A DNA stretch of 64,000 bases from Guadua angustifolia. Lineage: Eukaryota > Streptophyta > Magnoliopsida > Poales > Poaceae. Shown here one piece after another: positions 45,044 through 55,520 of this stretch. The position numbers and the translations under genes are program-made. The stretch lies in assembly GCA_036346375.1 (NCBI GenBank), contig CM070500.1, positions 82,750,437 to 82,814,436 of the forward strand, read 5' to 3'. The first letter of the stretch is position 1; each line of letters opens with the position of its first letter. The notes beneath the pieces were generated by a model, which worked only from the letters and a program-made list of their open reading frames with translations, did not search any database and had not been told where the DNA came from.

Positions 45044-47320
45044 CTACATAGCACGAGAAGATGTCGAGACCTCGATCTTGGGGTTAGAAATAAAGCATTT
45101 AAGAATCCAATCTTGAGACACACGACGAGTAGGCACAACACGAGTATGCTTGTTCACAAAATCAGATTTGCCCTTTCCCATGTTTCTTTCAACAAAAGAT
45201 GTTTGCATCACCCTAGGCACAAAATGAGGATGCTTGTTCACAAAATCAGATTTGCCATTTTCCGTGTTTCTTGCAACAAAAGGTGTTTGCATCACCCTAG
45301 GCACAAAATGAGGGTGAAATGTGCCTTCTGAAATTAGACCTAGCCTTAGCCTTTTCTTTCTTTTTTTTGTTTGGCTAGCCTAAAGCAAAAATCTACTAAG
45401 TGTCCATCTCTACCAAAATGAGTGCAAGTGTACTTAACATGATGTTTAGCTTTAGAAACAAAAGTAGCATTTGCATTCATCATAGTAGAAGATAACACAC
45501 CAAGAGACTTGAAAACAATTTTCTTAGGCTTATTAACAATCTCAAATTTTCCACTTTCAAGTGTCTTAAAAATAGTAGGAGCATGCGATTTATGATGAGC
45601 ATAAGAATCAAAACCTAAACCTTTGTGATGAGTACTGACTTTTGATTGATCCAAAATCATGTTTAGGTTTTTCTTTCCAAAGAGTGAACCGTTCTAAAGA
45701 TTTTTCCAAGTAATCAACCTTTAGAGAAAGAGTTAAACAGTTATTACATGGAACGTCCACTTTTCCTTTCTGCTTATGACAAGTTGAGCATGAGAGAACT
45801 TCATGAGTGAGCATAGCATCTGTCATTTGTGAAACCCTAGCATTTGCATCATATAACTTCAATTCCAGTATAGCACATTTAGAACAATGAGTTGTATCAT
45901 GCAAATCAACAGTTGAACAACTAGCGTTTTTAACATGTTTCTTTTCAGCATTGACTTGTTCTAACAAAGAAACATGTTCTTTCCTAAACACAAGAAGCTC
46001 ACTGTAAATTAAGTCACATGATTTACAAGTATTATCATCAGGAATCAAAGCTTTAAGTCTAGCAATTTCAGCATTCAAAGATTCCACAAGAACATCATGT
46101 TTCTTAATCTTTTTGTCGCGTTTGTCAAGCAATTTTCCAAGATGAACAACAGCAATAGTTAATTCATCGTAAGAAGGTTCTACCTCATTGCAATCGCTGT
46201 CATGATCGTCCTCGGTAAAGCTTACATCACTCCTAGCCATGAGACACAACCCTGTCAATTCATGTTTGCTTGGAGTTGTTGTATCATCTTCACTGCTCTC
46301 CGAATCCACATCACTCAAATTGACTTGTTCAAGAGCGGAAAGGACTCAGTGGACAACTTTGCTTTGTGATGAAGCTCTTCTTCTTTCTATTTCTTGGAGA
46401 AAACTTCTTCTTCTCTTTTCTTTTGTCATTGTCCTTCTCTCTTGATGCTTTACCTGCAAGTTTAGGACAATTTGAACGCATGTGGTTGAGATCACCACAC
46501 TCATAGCACCTTGGAGGGCCACTACCAACTTTCTTTCTCATTCTCACATTCTGCAAGGCTTTATAAAAACGAGAAGAAAGTGATGTCAAGTCTTCTTTCG
46601 GAAATTCCTTAATCTGTTCATCAGTTAGTGAAGACAAGAAGGATAAGACAAAACTTGAAGAAGCATTATTTTGAGACATGCTAGATTGAGAGGTCAATGC
46701 AATTGATTTATAATCAATCCTCTTAGCAAGAACATCCAATTCATGAGTTTTTAGCTTAGAGAAAAGAACTTCTACAGTAAGGTCACTCATGACAGTTGAT
46801 TCTCTAATGGATGTAACTTTCATCTCCCAAATAGACATGTCCAATGCACCAAGCAATTGTCTAGCATTAGTAGCCTCATCAAAGAAAACTCCAACAGCAC
46901 GTAAGTTGCTAAGAATCTTATTGAAACGTGCAAAGAAATCATCTAGAGACTCACCAGGCTTCATCTCAAATCGCATGTATTCTTTCTTATATATGTCTTG
47001 CCATACCTCTTTGATATTGTTAGATCCCTCATGATAATCACAAAAGATTTTCATACCTCATATGTAGACTTGAGATGAATCCCACGATCAAAATCACTTC
47101 TTCCCAATCCTTGGATGATCAAATTTCGTGCTCTTCTGTTTGCTTCAACATGTACCTGATTTGTTGCATTGACTTGATCATTATCAGGCACTTGATATGG
47201 CTTGTACACATTCTCCCAGATTGCAAAGCTCTGAGCTTGAATGTATGCCTCCATCTTTGCTTTCCAAAACTGAAAATCAACACCATCGAAAATACAAGGT
47301 ATTGTCGAATACCTATCCAT
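45044..47320 (-). pseudogene. Degenerate gag of the copia element
   Basis: Minus-strand frames at 47320-47051, 47054-46329, 46318-45608, 45660-45346 and 45304-45044 are successive parts of one gag-type protein. The N-terminal frame has a DUF4219-like start (FDGVDFQFWKAKMEAY). The second has a gag core and a zinc knuckle CYECGDLNHMRSNC (C-X2-C-X4-H-X4-C). The third is an acidic coiled-coil extension rich in Cys pairs, common in SIRE-like elements. The fourth has a second knuckle that has lost one Cys (CTHFGRDGH). Frame changes fall near 47053, 46330 and 45650, each explained by a small indel. The function, RNA packaging in virus-like particles, is known for the family. Confidence 0.88.
45125..45312 (-). 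repeat. 84-bp tandem repeat at the end of gag
   Basis: GTTTGCATCACCCTAGGCAC and ATGCTTGTTCACAAAATCAG recur with an 84-bp step. On the minus strand this repeats a 28-residue unit containing GKSDFVNKH. Confidence 0.85.
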
Positions 47321-47365
47321 CGCTACGGTTTCTAATCACCGGTTAAGATTAATTAGAAAAAACTT

Positions 47366-47377
47366 GCTCTGATACCA
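47366..47377 (-). other. Primer-binding site of the copia element
   Basis: TGGTATCAGAGC on the minus strand, two bases after the 5' LTR, is complementary to the 3' end of plant initiator methionine tRNA. Confidence 0.92.
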
Positions 47378-47379
47378 CT

Positions 47380-49132
47380 TGTAGGATCGAAATATACTAA
47401 TGTAGCAATCAGAGGGGGGTGAATGATTGCGCGAAAGCTAAAATCAAATTTTCGAACTTTTCAAACGCCCCAATTGAAAGTCAAATTGGTTGGAAATCAG
47501 TTTATGCATTTGGGAAACCAATAGACCAGTCTGGGCGACCGGTAGATCACTTGGGTGACCAGTTTGGATACTTGGGCGACCAGTAGAATAGTCTGGGCGA
47601 CTAGTAGGACACTTGGCGACCAGTTTGGCACTTGGCGACGAGTTTGGGCGAAACAAAGAAAGCAGGTTGGGCGACCATGATATCAACCAAAGCGACCAGT
47701 TCAGAAAAACTACAATTTCTAGAGATCTAACTGTTGGATTGATGTCAAATTTTAACTGTAGAAACTAGACTCAATTCTGCAGCTAACACAAAAAGAATCA
47801 GGTCAATCGGATCTATGAATCTAAAGTTATGTCCTTCGTAAGATGACTGAATCCGGGCGACCATGCGAGCAATCGGGCGAGCAGGACATCAATCTGGGCG
47901 AGCAGTAATTCCCAAAGATCTAACCATTGGATTGACGTGAAATTTTAACTATATAAACTAAACGCAATTCTAAAGTGAACAAAAAAGGAATCAGGTCGAT
48001 CGGATCTATGGATCTAATGTTATGACTTTCGCAAGATGACTGAAACAATTAGCGATCTAACAGCTGAGCGACCAGGCTAGCAATCTGAGAAACCACAAAT
48101 TAAAAAAGATCTAACCTTTGGATTGATGTGAAATTTTAACTGTAGAAACTAGATTCAATTACAAATCAAACCCAATAAGAATCAATCCGATCGGATCTAT
48201 GGATCAAAAGATATTACCTTCGCAAGATGATATCTTTGCAAAGAACCGAACTCCGTGATGAACTTCGTGACTGCTATGATGAACAAAACTTCAAGCGATC
48301 GATCAACTATGTCGAAGCCAAGAGCAAGACAAAAATCACTAGCCGCTAAAGATGCAAGAAGGATCTTTATTTCTGATCTGGTTACAGTACTCAAACAAAA
48401 GAGTACAACCCTAAAATCTTGCTCACTACATAAACAGGGGACATCTCCCCTTATTTATACAGAGCAAACATAAAGAGATAGAATACAACTCCACTTCCCA
48501 CATGGAAAGAGTTCGTATTCATCTCAACCTGGCCCAACATAGCCAAAAACAACTCTTGCACGTATGTACAGCCCTCATGCTGTAAATACGCGACTAACCA
48601 ACCTTCATGTGCATGTTCTCTAGTCCGAACGTCCTGCATGACATCCTCGACCACCAAGACCTCGATTCCTCCTTGAACCTAGTCTCGAATCTCAGTTCCT
48701 CCATGAACCTAGTTCCGGTCCCGTTATCGACCACGTTCGCCCTCGAGCAACACCTGCACATGAATAAACAAACACATCCGAGCACAAGTCCACGACTTGA
48801 CTCAACATCAATCCATGCAACCACTCACACGAGTGCATTGCACCAAGCAAAACCATTATGCTATCACCAGCATAAACAAACGATCATTTGAGCACAAGTC
48901 CACGACTTGCCTCAAAAACAGTCCATGCAACCACTCACATGAGTGCATTGCATCAAACAAACTTCATCATGCTATCACCAGCATAATAAGCATATCACCA
49001 TAACACATGCACATGCACCATACATGCCATAACCAAAACCACAGCATAATAAGCATATCACCATAGCACATGCACAAGCACCACACATGCCACTTTCACC
49101 AATCAGCCAATTTTTCATCACATGATCTCACA
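47380..49132 (-). repeat. 5' LTR of the gag-only copia element
   Basis: It pairs with 41723-43474 and is flanked outside by TGGTA. The two LTRs differ mainly by scattered substitutions and a few short indels in the GGCGACCAGT repeat zone near 47560-47700. Confidence 0.93.
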
Positions 49133-49444
49133 TGGTAGAACTTCCATGATTAGTATCCGTTTTTCAAAATTTTCTTCTCTTTAGATGTTTCTACAACGAC
49201 ATTTACAAAATATAACCAGTTATAGATTTTATAATTGAATATCAAAACATTTTAGATACATCGAGGTAATAGGTTGTATGATGAGTATAGTCTTAAAATA
49301 TTAATATTTGTAACACTTTTATCACCTTTCTTATCTAATGTTGACGAATTCCAAGGTAAAATTCAATTTCATCCACAATTTATCCTGAAAGTTGTCATGC
49401 TCTGATTTATCGCTTCTACTTCACCCTCACCCGCGAATGAAAAT

Positions 49445-49680
49445 ATCATAGGCAATCTATTTTCACTCTGATCTTGTACAGGAATATAATCACTCTGTTC
49501 TTGTTCCTACACAAGACCATAGTGAAAATATGATGCCTATGACATTCTCATTTGGAGATGATGATGAAGTAGAAGATAAATTAGAATATAATAACTTTCG
49601 GTATGAACTGTGAATGGAATTAGATTGTGTGTTAGAATCCATCAACATTAAAATAAAAAAGGGAATGAAAGTGCTACAAA
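49445..49680 (+). pseudogene. Coding-like remnant of unknown gene
   Basis: One frame reads VLVPTQDHSENMMPMTFSFG, then DDDEVEDKLEYNNFRYEL and a stop. Acidic composition and good codon texture suggest a former exon. Before the copia element inserted it would have lain close to the zinc-ribbon remnant at 41396-41560, and the two may belong to one disrupted gene. Confidence 0.3.
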
Positions 49681-49874
49681 TCTTCATATTTTAAGACCAT
49701 TATCATTAGACAAACTGTTGCCTTGTTTGCTTTTAGGGTGTTTTGAAATTCAATTGTAAAATCTATAACCGGTTGTATCTTATAAATATCGTTGTAAAAA
49801 TATTTAAAGAGATTAAATTTCAAACAATAAATACTAATTATAAAAGTTCTGCCAAGAGAGTTAAAGAAAAAACA

Positions 49875-50095
49875 TATCACATACGGTTTTATTTAAAACC
49901 GTCTATGATCGATTCATATCACAGACGATTCTATTTAAAAACCGTCTGTAATCAACATATATCGTATACAGTTCTAGATAAGGAAACCGTCTGTGATATA
50001 TATCGTATTATCACTGACGCATACTTACAGACTATTCAGAAAACCGTTTATGATAACGTTTTTGAACCGTCTACAATAACCTTCGCTGTAGTAGA
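49875..50095. mobile_element. CACTA-like right terminus with subterminal repeats
   Basis: Repeated ACCGTCTGTGATA/TATCACAGACG-type words lead to an end that reads, reversed, CTACTACAGCGAAGG. This pairs with the left end at 36187. The host MITE broken at 36190 does not resume after this end, so flanking DNA has been lost or the ends belong to different copies. Confidence 0.55.
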
Positions 50096-50569
50096 TATAT
50101 ATGCTCGGTGATGTTAGAGGAATCTGGAAGGCCAGGAATAAAAATATGGCATCTGATGGCGACCGATTCAAAATCCGCGCTATATAGGAGAGGATACGAT
50201 CGATCCGACCACCGCCTTCCGGTGCGCCAACTGGTGCCGCGAGTGTGACAGTTCGCTGATGCGATGAAATCAGCTTTAAGTAGCCCATAAGCTAGGCTAT
50301 AAGATTATACTACTAAGCATTTGGACATTTCTTACTACTGAAATTATTTGATTTTGTTTGGCCTACTTGCTTGTTGAGATTCCAGCGCAGCCCGTTGAAA
50401 CTGTTGCACTGCATGCAGTACGTGCAGATCGGCGTCATCGCGCTCGACCCGTTTTTAATCAGCATCATGGAGAGCGTGACCTCACTAACTCCGTCTTGAG
50501 CACGATATTTAACCAGGAAATTGGCCATGCTCGTGTTCCCATGAGCTCCTACACAGTTACACCCAGTGA
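50096..50569. other. Gene-free spacer
   Basis: No supported gene between the CACTA-like end and the long-inverted-repeat element. Confidence 0.4.
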
Positions 50570-52005
50570 CGGAACTCTTCACTGTTGCAGTCTAAAAATT
50601 AATTTTTTACAAAACTAGCCTCATACGATTTTTTTTTTTTTGCAAAAATGGCTCTCAGCCCCCCCTAAATCCCGCACACAGGAGAGCTGCAATATAATTC
50701 CGCGCTCTTCGAGTGCTGCAATACCTAATGTTGCGCACGAGGAGTACTTCATTAGGTATTGCAGTACCTTCCTCTGCGACAATAAATTTTTTTTAAAAAA
50801 ATACCATGGTACTGTAGTGGGCATAGCTACTGCATCAAGGTACTGTAGCATGTTTTTAAAAAAAAAAATGGATTGCCGCTAAGTGGAAGCACGGTATTTA
50901 TCACCGGTGACGTGGTATCTAAATTTAAATATAATTCATTATATATAAATTACCATTACCATGTATTTGAAAGTCTCAAATGTACACGAAGTAATAAACC
51001 AACTTCTTCTATTCGAGCTAGAAGGTAGAACAAAGCATTTATTCGATCCAAATTTGTTTGAACAGCAAATCCGAATACCCGTTAACTATCTACCTGGCCC
51101 ATCAGGCAATAAGCAAGTAGGCCGACCCAGAGCAGCAAGCTTGATCGTATCGATCGAGTGCTACAAAAAGCAGCCCTAGGCTAGAAACTAGAAAAGAAGA
51201 TATTCAAGTTGGTTGATGTGAGTAGTTTTTTTTTAAAAAACTCTTCAATGAAGGAATTTGGTTGAGGCTAGGTTAAGCTATTGTAAGCATACTCGTCAAT
51301 ACCATTCCAAAGGTATACCGGTGTGGCTGTTGAAATAGTATATTTTAATATTGGTCTATACTGGTGTTCCGTTCTAAAGTTTAATATAATAATATAAATT
51401 TACAAGTAAACATAAGTCTATTTTACATCTTTGAACTTTATAAAAATTTATTTAATACTTTTAAATACAAAACCAGGTATTTAAACACTCTAAACTTAAA
51501 AAACCAAATTAACTTACATCCTGAGATTACAATAAAAAACTTACACCCTAAGGTAGTTTTGGAGGGTGGTTTTGCTGATGAGGATCCAAATCAATATGGT
51601 TTTTGTCAACTTGGAAGCCATATCATCGGTTTTTGCAAACTATTTTAAATATGTGGTATCGGTAATTTATATATAATGAACTATATTTAAATTTTGATAC
51701 CATGCCTCCACTCGACGGCAATCTAAAATTCAAAAAAAAACTATAGCTATGTCGTGCTACAGTGCCATGGTGTTTTTTTAATTTTGGATTGTCACTAATG
51801 GGAGGTGCCGTAATACCTAATGCAACACTCCTCGTGCACAGCAGAGCGCGGAATTGTATTGCAGCTCTCGGGGAGTGCGGAATTGTATTGTAGCGCTCCC
51901 CATGAGTGGGATTTGCTGGTCCGAGGGTTATTTTTGTAAAAAAACTGCATGGGACCTAGTTCTGTAAAAAATAATTTTTTAAGACTATAATAGCGAAGAG
52001 TTCCG
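50570..52005. mobile_element. Foldback or MULE-like element with about 400-bp inverted arms
   Basis: The arm at 50570-50970 and the reverse complement of 51645-52005 share CGGAACTCTTC at the outer end. They then share AATT(C)CGCGCTC, GCACGAGGAGT, CATTAGGTATT, ACCATGGTACTGTAG and, at the inner end, TTCATTATATATAAATTACC. The arms are well diverged. The 670-bp middle has no recognised gene. Long inverted arms suggest Mutator-like or foldback transposons. A 9-bp duplication could not be demonstrated. Confidence 0.75.
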
Positions 52006-54557
52006 ATGACAGTGGAGCCCACCGTCGCAGAGAGGGGAATGGGGAAGACATGCATTTGCATGATCCTTCGGTGTTGCTCGGTTAATTTTCACCCCAGGAC
52101 TGTCAACTAAAACGACCAATGGATGAAGATTAGTCAGGAGCAGAAAAGTTTCTTTAATTTGTTTCCATTGTGCATCCATCCTAGCACCATTCGTCCATTT
52201 CCTGCACGCCATACGGGACTGTATATTCAGAGATTTAGTTCGTGGACGAATCACCCATGGTATTTGCGTAGAGGTGTGTCACGCAGGAGTACCGTATATT
52301 TCTAACAGTGAACACAAGTTGGGTACAAAAATACATGAGTAGAGGAAAATGGTGGCGAATAAGATAAGCAAATGGCGGTTGGGTGATGGACTTAGTTCTA
52401 GTAAACCGCATGGTTAGTCAACGGATGCATCAAGGAGGCGTCTTTCCTACCTAATTCCTAAATATTTATTGATATTTTCCCAAGTGAATACAGCTAAGAA
52501 ACAACAGCAAAAAAAAAAGAGTAGAGGGATGATTCGATGAGAAGACCTTGTTGGATGACGCATCATGTGAGGCCAGCTCTTTTCAACGATTTGGTCAAAA
52601 CTTTGGACCTAAAGTGGGATCACAATTAAGATTTCCATCACATTTTTTTATGAAGGAAAGACCTCATACTCCTTGGCACAAGGAAACTAAGTGAAAACAA
52701 ATATTTTTGGCTCTTGTTCTCTTTAGGTTTTTGATGCTTGGAAGGCATTGCTACATCATCCTTCACTGATTTCAAAATTTTCCCCCTTATTGTTGTGACG
52801 TTGCCCTTGGAAATTCAAACTCACGTTATAAACAATTCTTGTGAGTTTTCTCGCTGTCAAATGCTGTTGGTAGTGTTTTATGGATTACCCAGTCCTGAGA
52901 TGAAAATTGCAAAGTCAGAAGGAAGCTAGATCATTTTGGGAGGTCCTCTCGCCCGTCTTGCGCATGGACCAGATCAAGAACTTAGCCTATGGGAACGAAC
53001 AATTCTAATGTAATTTAGCCACAAAAAGAATAACATTTATCAGATCTTCTTGCAGTTTGTGCATCAAAATACTCGAGGTCAACAATTTGTCAGAAACTAT
53101 GGAAAGTCAGATCATGGATCTACCACACCAGGACTAAACCAAAGGACTGATGATAGACAAATACAGTATAAAGAACTCAAGTGTCACAGCTCATACACCC
53201 CAATAAGAATTGATTGTCAGATTTACAACAGTACTGGTAATTTTTCGCAGAAGACTTTGCGGTTACTTGACCAAGATCAAGGCTTGAACAACAATTCTTA
53301 GAGTCCATGTGAAAAAGAAACATTCAAAATAATAGAAGTGGTGCAGCACATGAGCGTTTATTATGTGATTTTGTAGTACATATTTCACCCTTTGCATACA
53401 AACTTGAGAGTTTGGCTTTTATATCAGATTGCTAAAAGTGATAACTATGAGGGCCAATGTTATCAATGTGTAATCTTCGGAGCCATGTGTTTTGGAATAC
53501 CATATCGCAATTAAGTCATAGTACTATTGAATATGGTGTTTGGTTGTTGTCCGTAAAAAATCAGTCAGTGATTCGTCTCACTAGTCAACAAACTTAAAAT
53601 GATGCATTAGTGCAATACTCCTTATATCTAAATGCAAATGTCAAAATCAAAATCCGAACACGCATGTGCTTGAAGCTGTTGAGCAGCCCATAATAGCTCA
53701 AAACGAACCTTCGTTAACACAGAAGATATTATCAGAAATATTTATGGAGTGTAATGACAACACATTATGATCTCAATTTGGAAAACAAGGACCAGCATAG
53801 TCAAGTTTGGATCACTTTGTTTAGTTACCTAACGAGTAACGACACAAAACTTGGCAATTCATTTTTAGACAAAATGGCTTACATGGAAAGGACAAACCTG
53901 TGGATGCACCACACAATCAGGCTAGATTACCTGCTAATGCTAGTTAAATTGGATGCCGATGGGGCATCGTGGCTTATATCATACAGTGGACTGGCTGTAA
54001 TTAACCGAGTTGTTAGCAAATTAGTTAGGAGATGATGCTGATAGTAGATTACTTGCAATTTATTATACAACAACTGTACATGAATGCAGACAATTGTTTG
54101 ACCTAGTTGTTGATCTATCAAAATGAAGTAAACCTAAACAAAGGATTAGATGACCCTAACTATTCTTCATTGAAAAGATTCAGACAAACAAAGCGGCAAT
54201 TGCGGGTTGTTAATAGCTCAAGATGCAGATGAAATGTTAACTTCTATTGAATCCTAAAAAAATGTTAACTTCTATTGACTTTTCTGGATCAGAACATGAA
54301 TTTTCTTGAGGAATAATTCAGAAGAGTATAACAGGTAGTTTTTTTTTAAAAAAAAGAAAATAACATGTAGTTTATGTTAATATGTTAGGTAAAAGCAATG
54401 ACAAGACAGCACAGACACATGTAAAAGTAGGTAAGCTCAGAATCCTGAATTACTGATCTGAGTTTCAGTGCAGTAAATTTTATCCAAGGTGCCGATTCAT
54501 CCCAGCGTATCAATCCTCTTAAGATAGCATAGACTATTCTCATGTGGCGCTGACCTC
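52006..54557. other. Gene-free region
   Basis: No gene is supported. Open frames at 52738-52929, 53050-53301 and 53754-54035 have no recognisable domain. The last has ordinary protein-like composition but no splice context or similarity that I can name. Confidence 0.4.
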
Positions 54558-55520
54558 TGTTATGGGTACGGGTACTGTTCACGTGAACAGTACACGGGCA
54601 CTGTAGCAGTCCAGGACGTGGTGCATGGCAGCATATCATTAATTAGGATTAGAATAATTAGTTTCCTTCTTATTTGGGTTTGTTTCCTTTTAGATTATTT
54701 CCATGTAATAGGGATTAGTTTCCTTAATAAAAGAATAGGTTTCTTAGGGGTCAAGTCTAGCCATCCCTATAAAAAGGACAACACTGTACGCATTATGATC
54801 GAAGCAATGAGTAAATCAAGTCTCTAGTAGATCAAGCGCTGCCATCGATAACTGGCCGGTGGCTCCGTACAGCCAAGGCGCTAGCTTCGACAACAGCTCG
54901 TTTCGCCCACGTTAAGGGCCCTATCTCATCCCCGTTGCGTGTGCGGATCGAGCACGTAACAATTTGGTATCAGAACCGACGATCCTCCTACCACGGTGAC
55001 CATCGAAGATCGCATCTCCAACCTCCGCGCCTCGCCGACCGAAGGCCCAACGCTTCATCTCGTGCGAATCTTCCAAACTTCAACCTTGAGGACAAGGTTG
55101 ATTCGCAAGGGGGGATAATGTTATGGGTACGAGTACTGTTCACGTGAACAGTACCACGGGCACTGTAGCGGTCCAGGATGTGATGCATGGCAGCATGTCA
55201 TTAATTAGGATTAGAATAATTAGTTTCCTTCTTATTTGGGTTTGTTTCCTTTTAGATTATTTCCATGTAATAGGGATTAGTTTCCTTAATAAAAGAATAG
55301 GTTTCTTAGGGATCAAGTCTAGCCATCCCTATAAAAGGGACAACACTCAGACGCATTATGATCGAAGCAATGAGTAAACCAAGTCTCTAGTAGATCGGCG
55401 CCGCCATCGATAATCGACCGGTGGCTCAAACATGCCCAAGGCGCTTAGCCGACAACAGCTCGTTTACCTACGTTAAGGGCCCTATCTCATCCCGTTATGC
55501 AGCGGATCGAGCACGTAACA
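54558..55520 (+). mobile_element. Intact TRIM (terminal-repeat retrotransposon in miniature), 963 bp
   Basis: LTRs of 404 bp (54558-54961) and 402 bp (55119-55520) begin TGTTATGGGTACG and end CACGTAACA. They differ at few positions and are flanked by a perfect 5-bp duplication ACCTC (54553-54557 and 55521-55525). TGGTATCAGAAC (54965-54976) is the primer-binding site, and CAAGGGGGGATAA precedes the second LTR. The interior is only 157 bp. Its last part, CTTGAGGACAAGGTTGATTC, matches the end of the gypsy polyprotein gene on the minus strand near 61720 (CTTGAGGACAAGCTTCATTT). The TRIM therefore looks like a gypsy deletion derivative. Each LTR has a perfect 22-bp palindrome near its start (54572-54593 in the first). 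Confidence 0.96.

Larger units (their letters stand above)
41723..49132 (-). mobile_element. Complete copia-type LTR element with gag but no pol (TR-GAG-like), 7.4 kb
   Basis: LTRs lie at 41723-43474 and 47380-49132 (about 1.75 kb, TG...CA). They are flanked by a perfect 5-bp target duplication TGGTA (41718-41722 and 49133-49137). Read on the minus strand, the 5' LTR is followed by TGGTATCAGAGC, matching the 3' end of initiator tRNA-Met. A gag region with three frame breaks follows, then about 1.5 kb without coding capacity, then a purine tract AAGGGGGAGAT against the 3' LTR. No protease, integrase, reverse transcriptase or RNase H could be found, so it must have moved with proteins supplied in trans. 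The LTRs are very similar, so insertion is fairly recent. Confidence 0.93.

Noticed and set aside
50570..52014. 9-bp target duplication for the long-inverted-repeat element
   Set aside because: The flanks ACCCAGTGA and ATGACAGTG do not match at the same offset, so a Mutator assignment is not proven.
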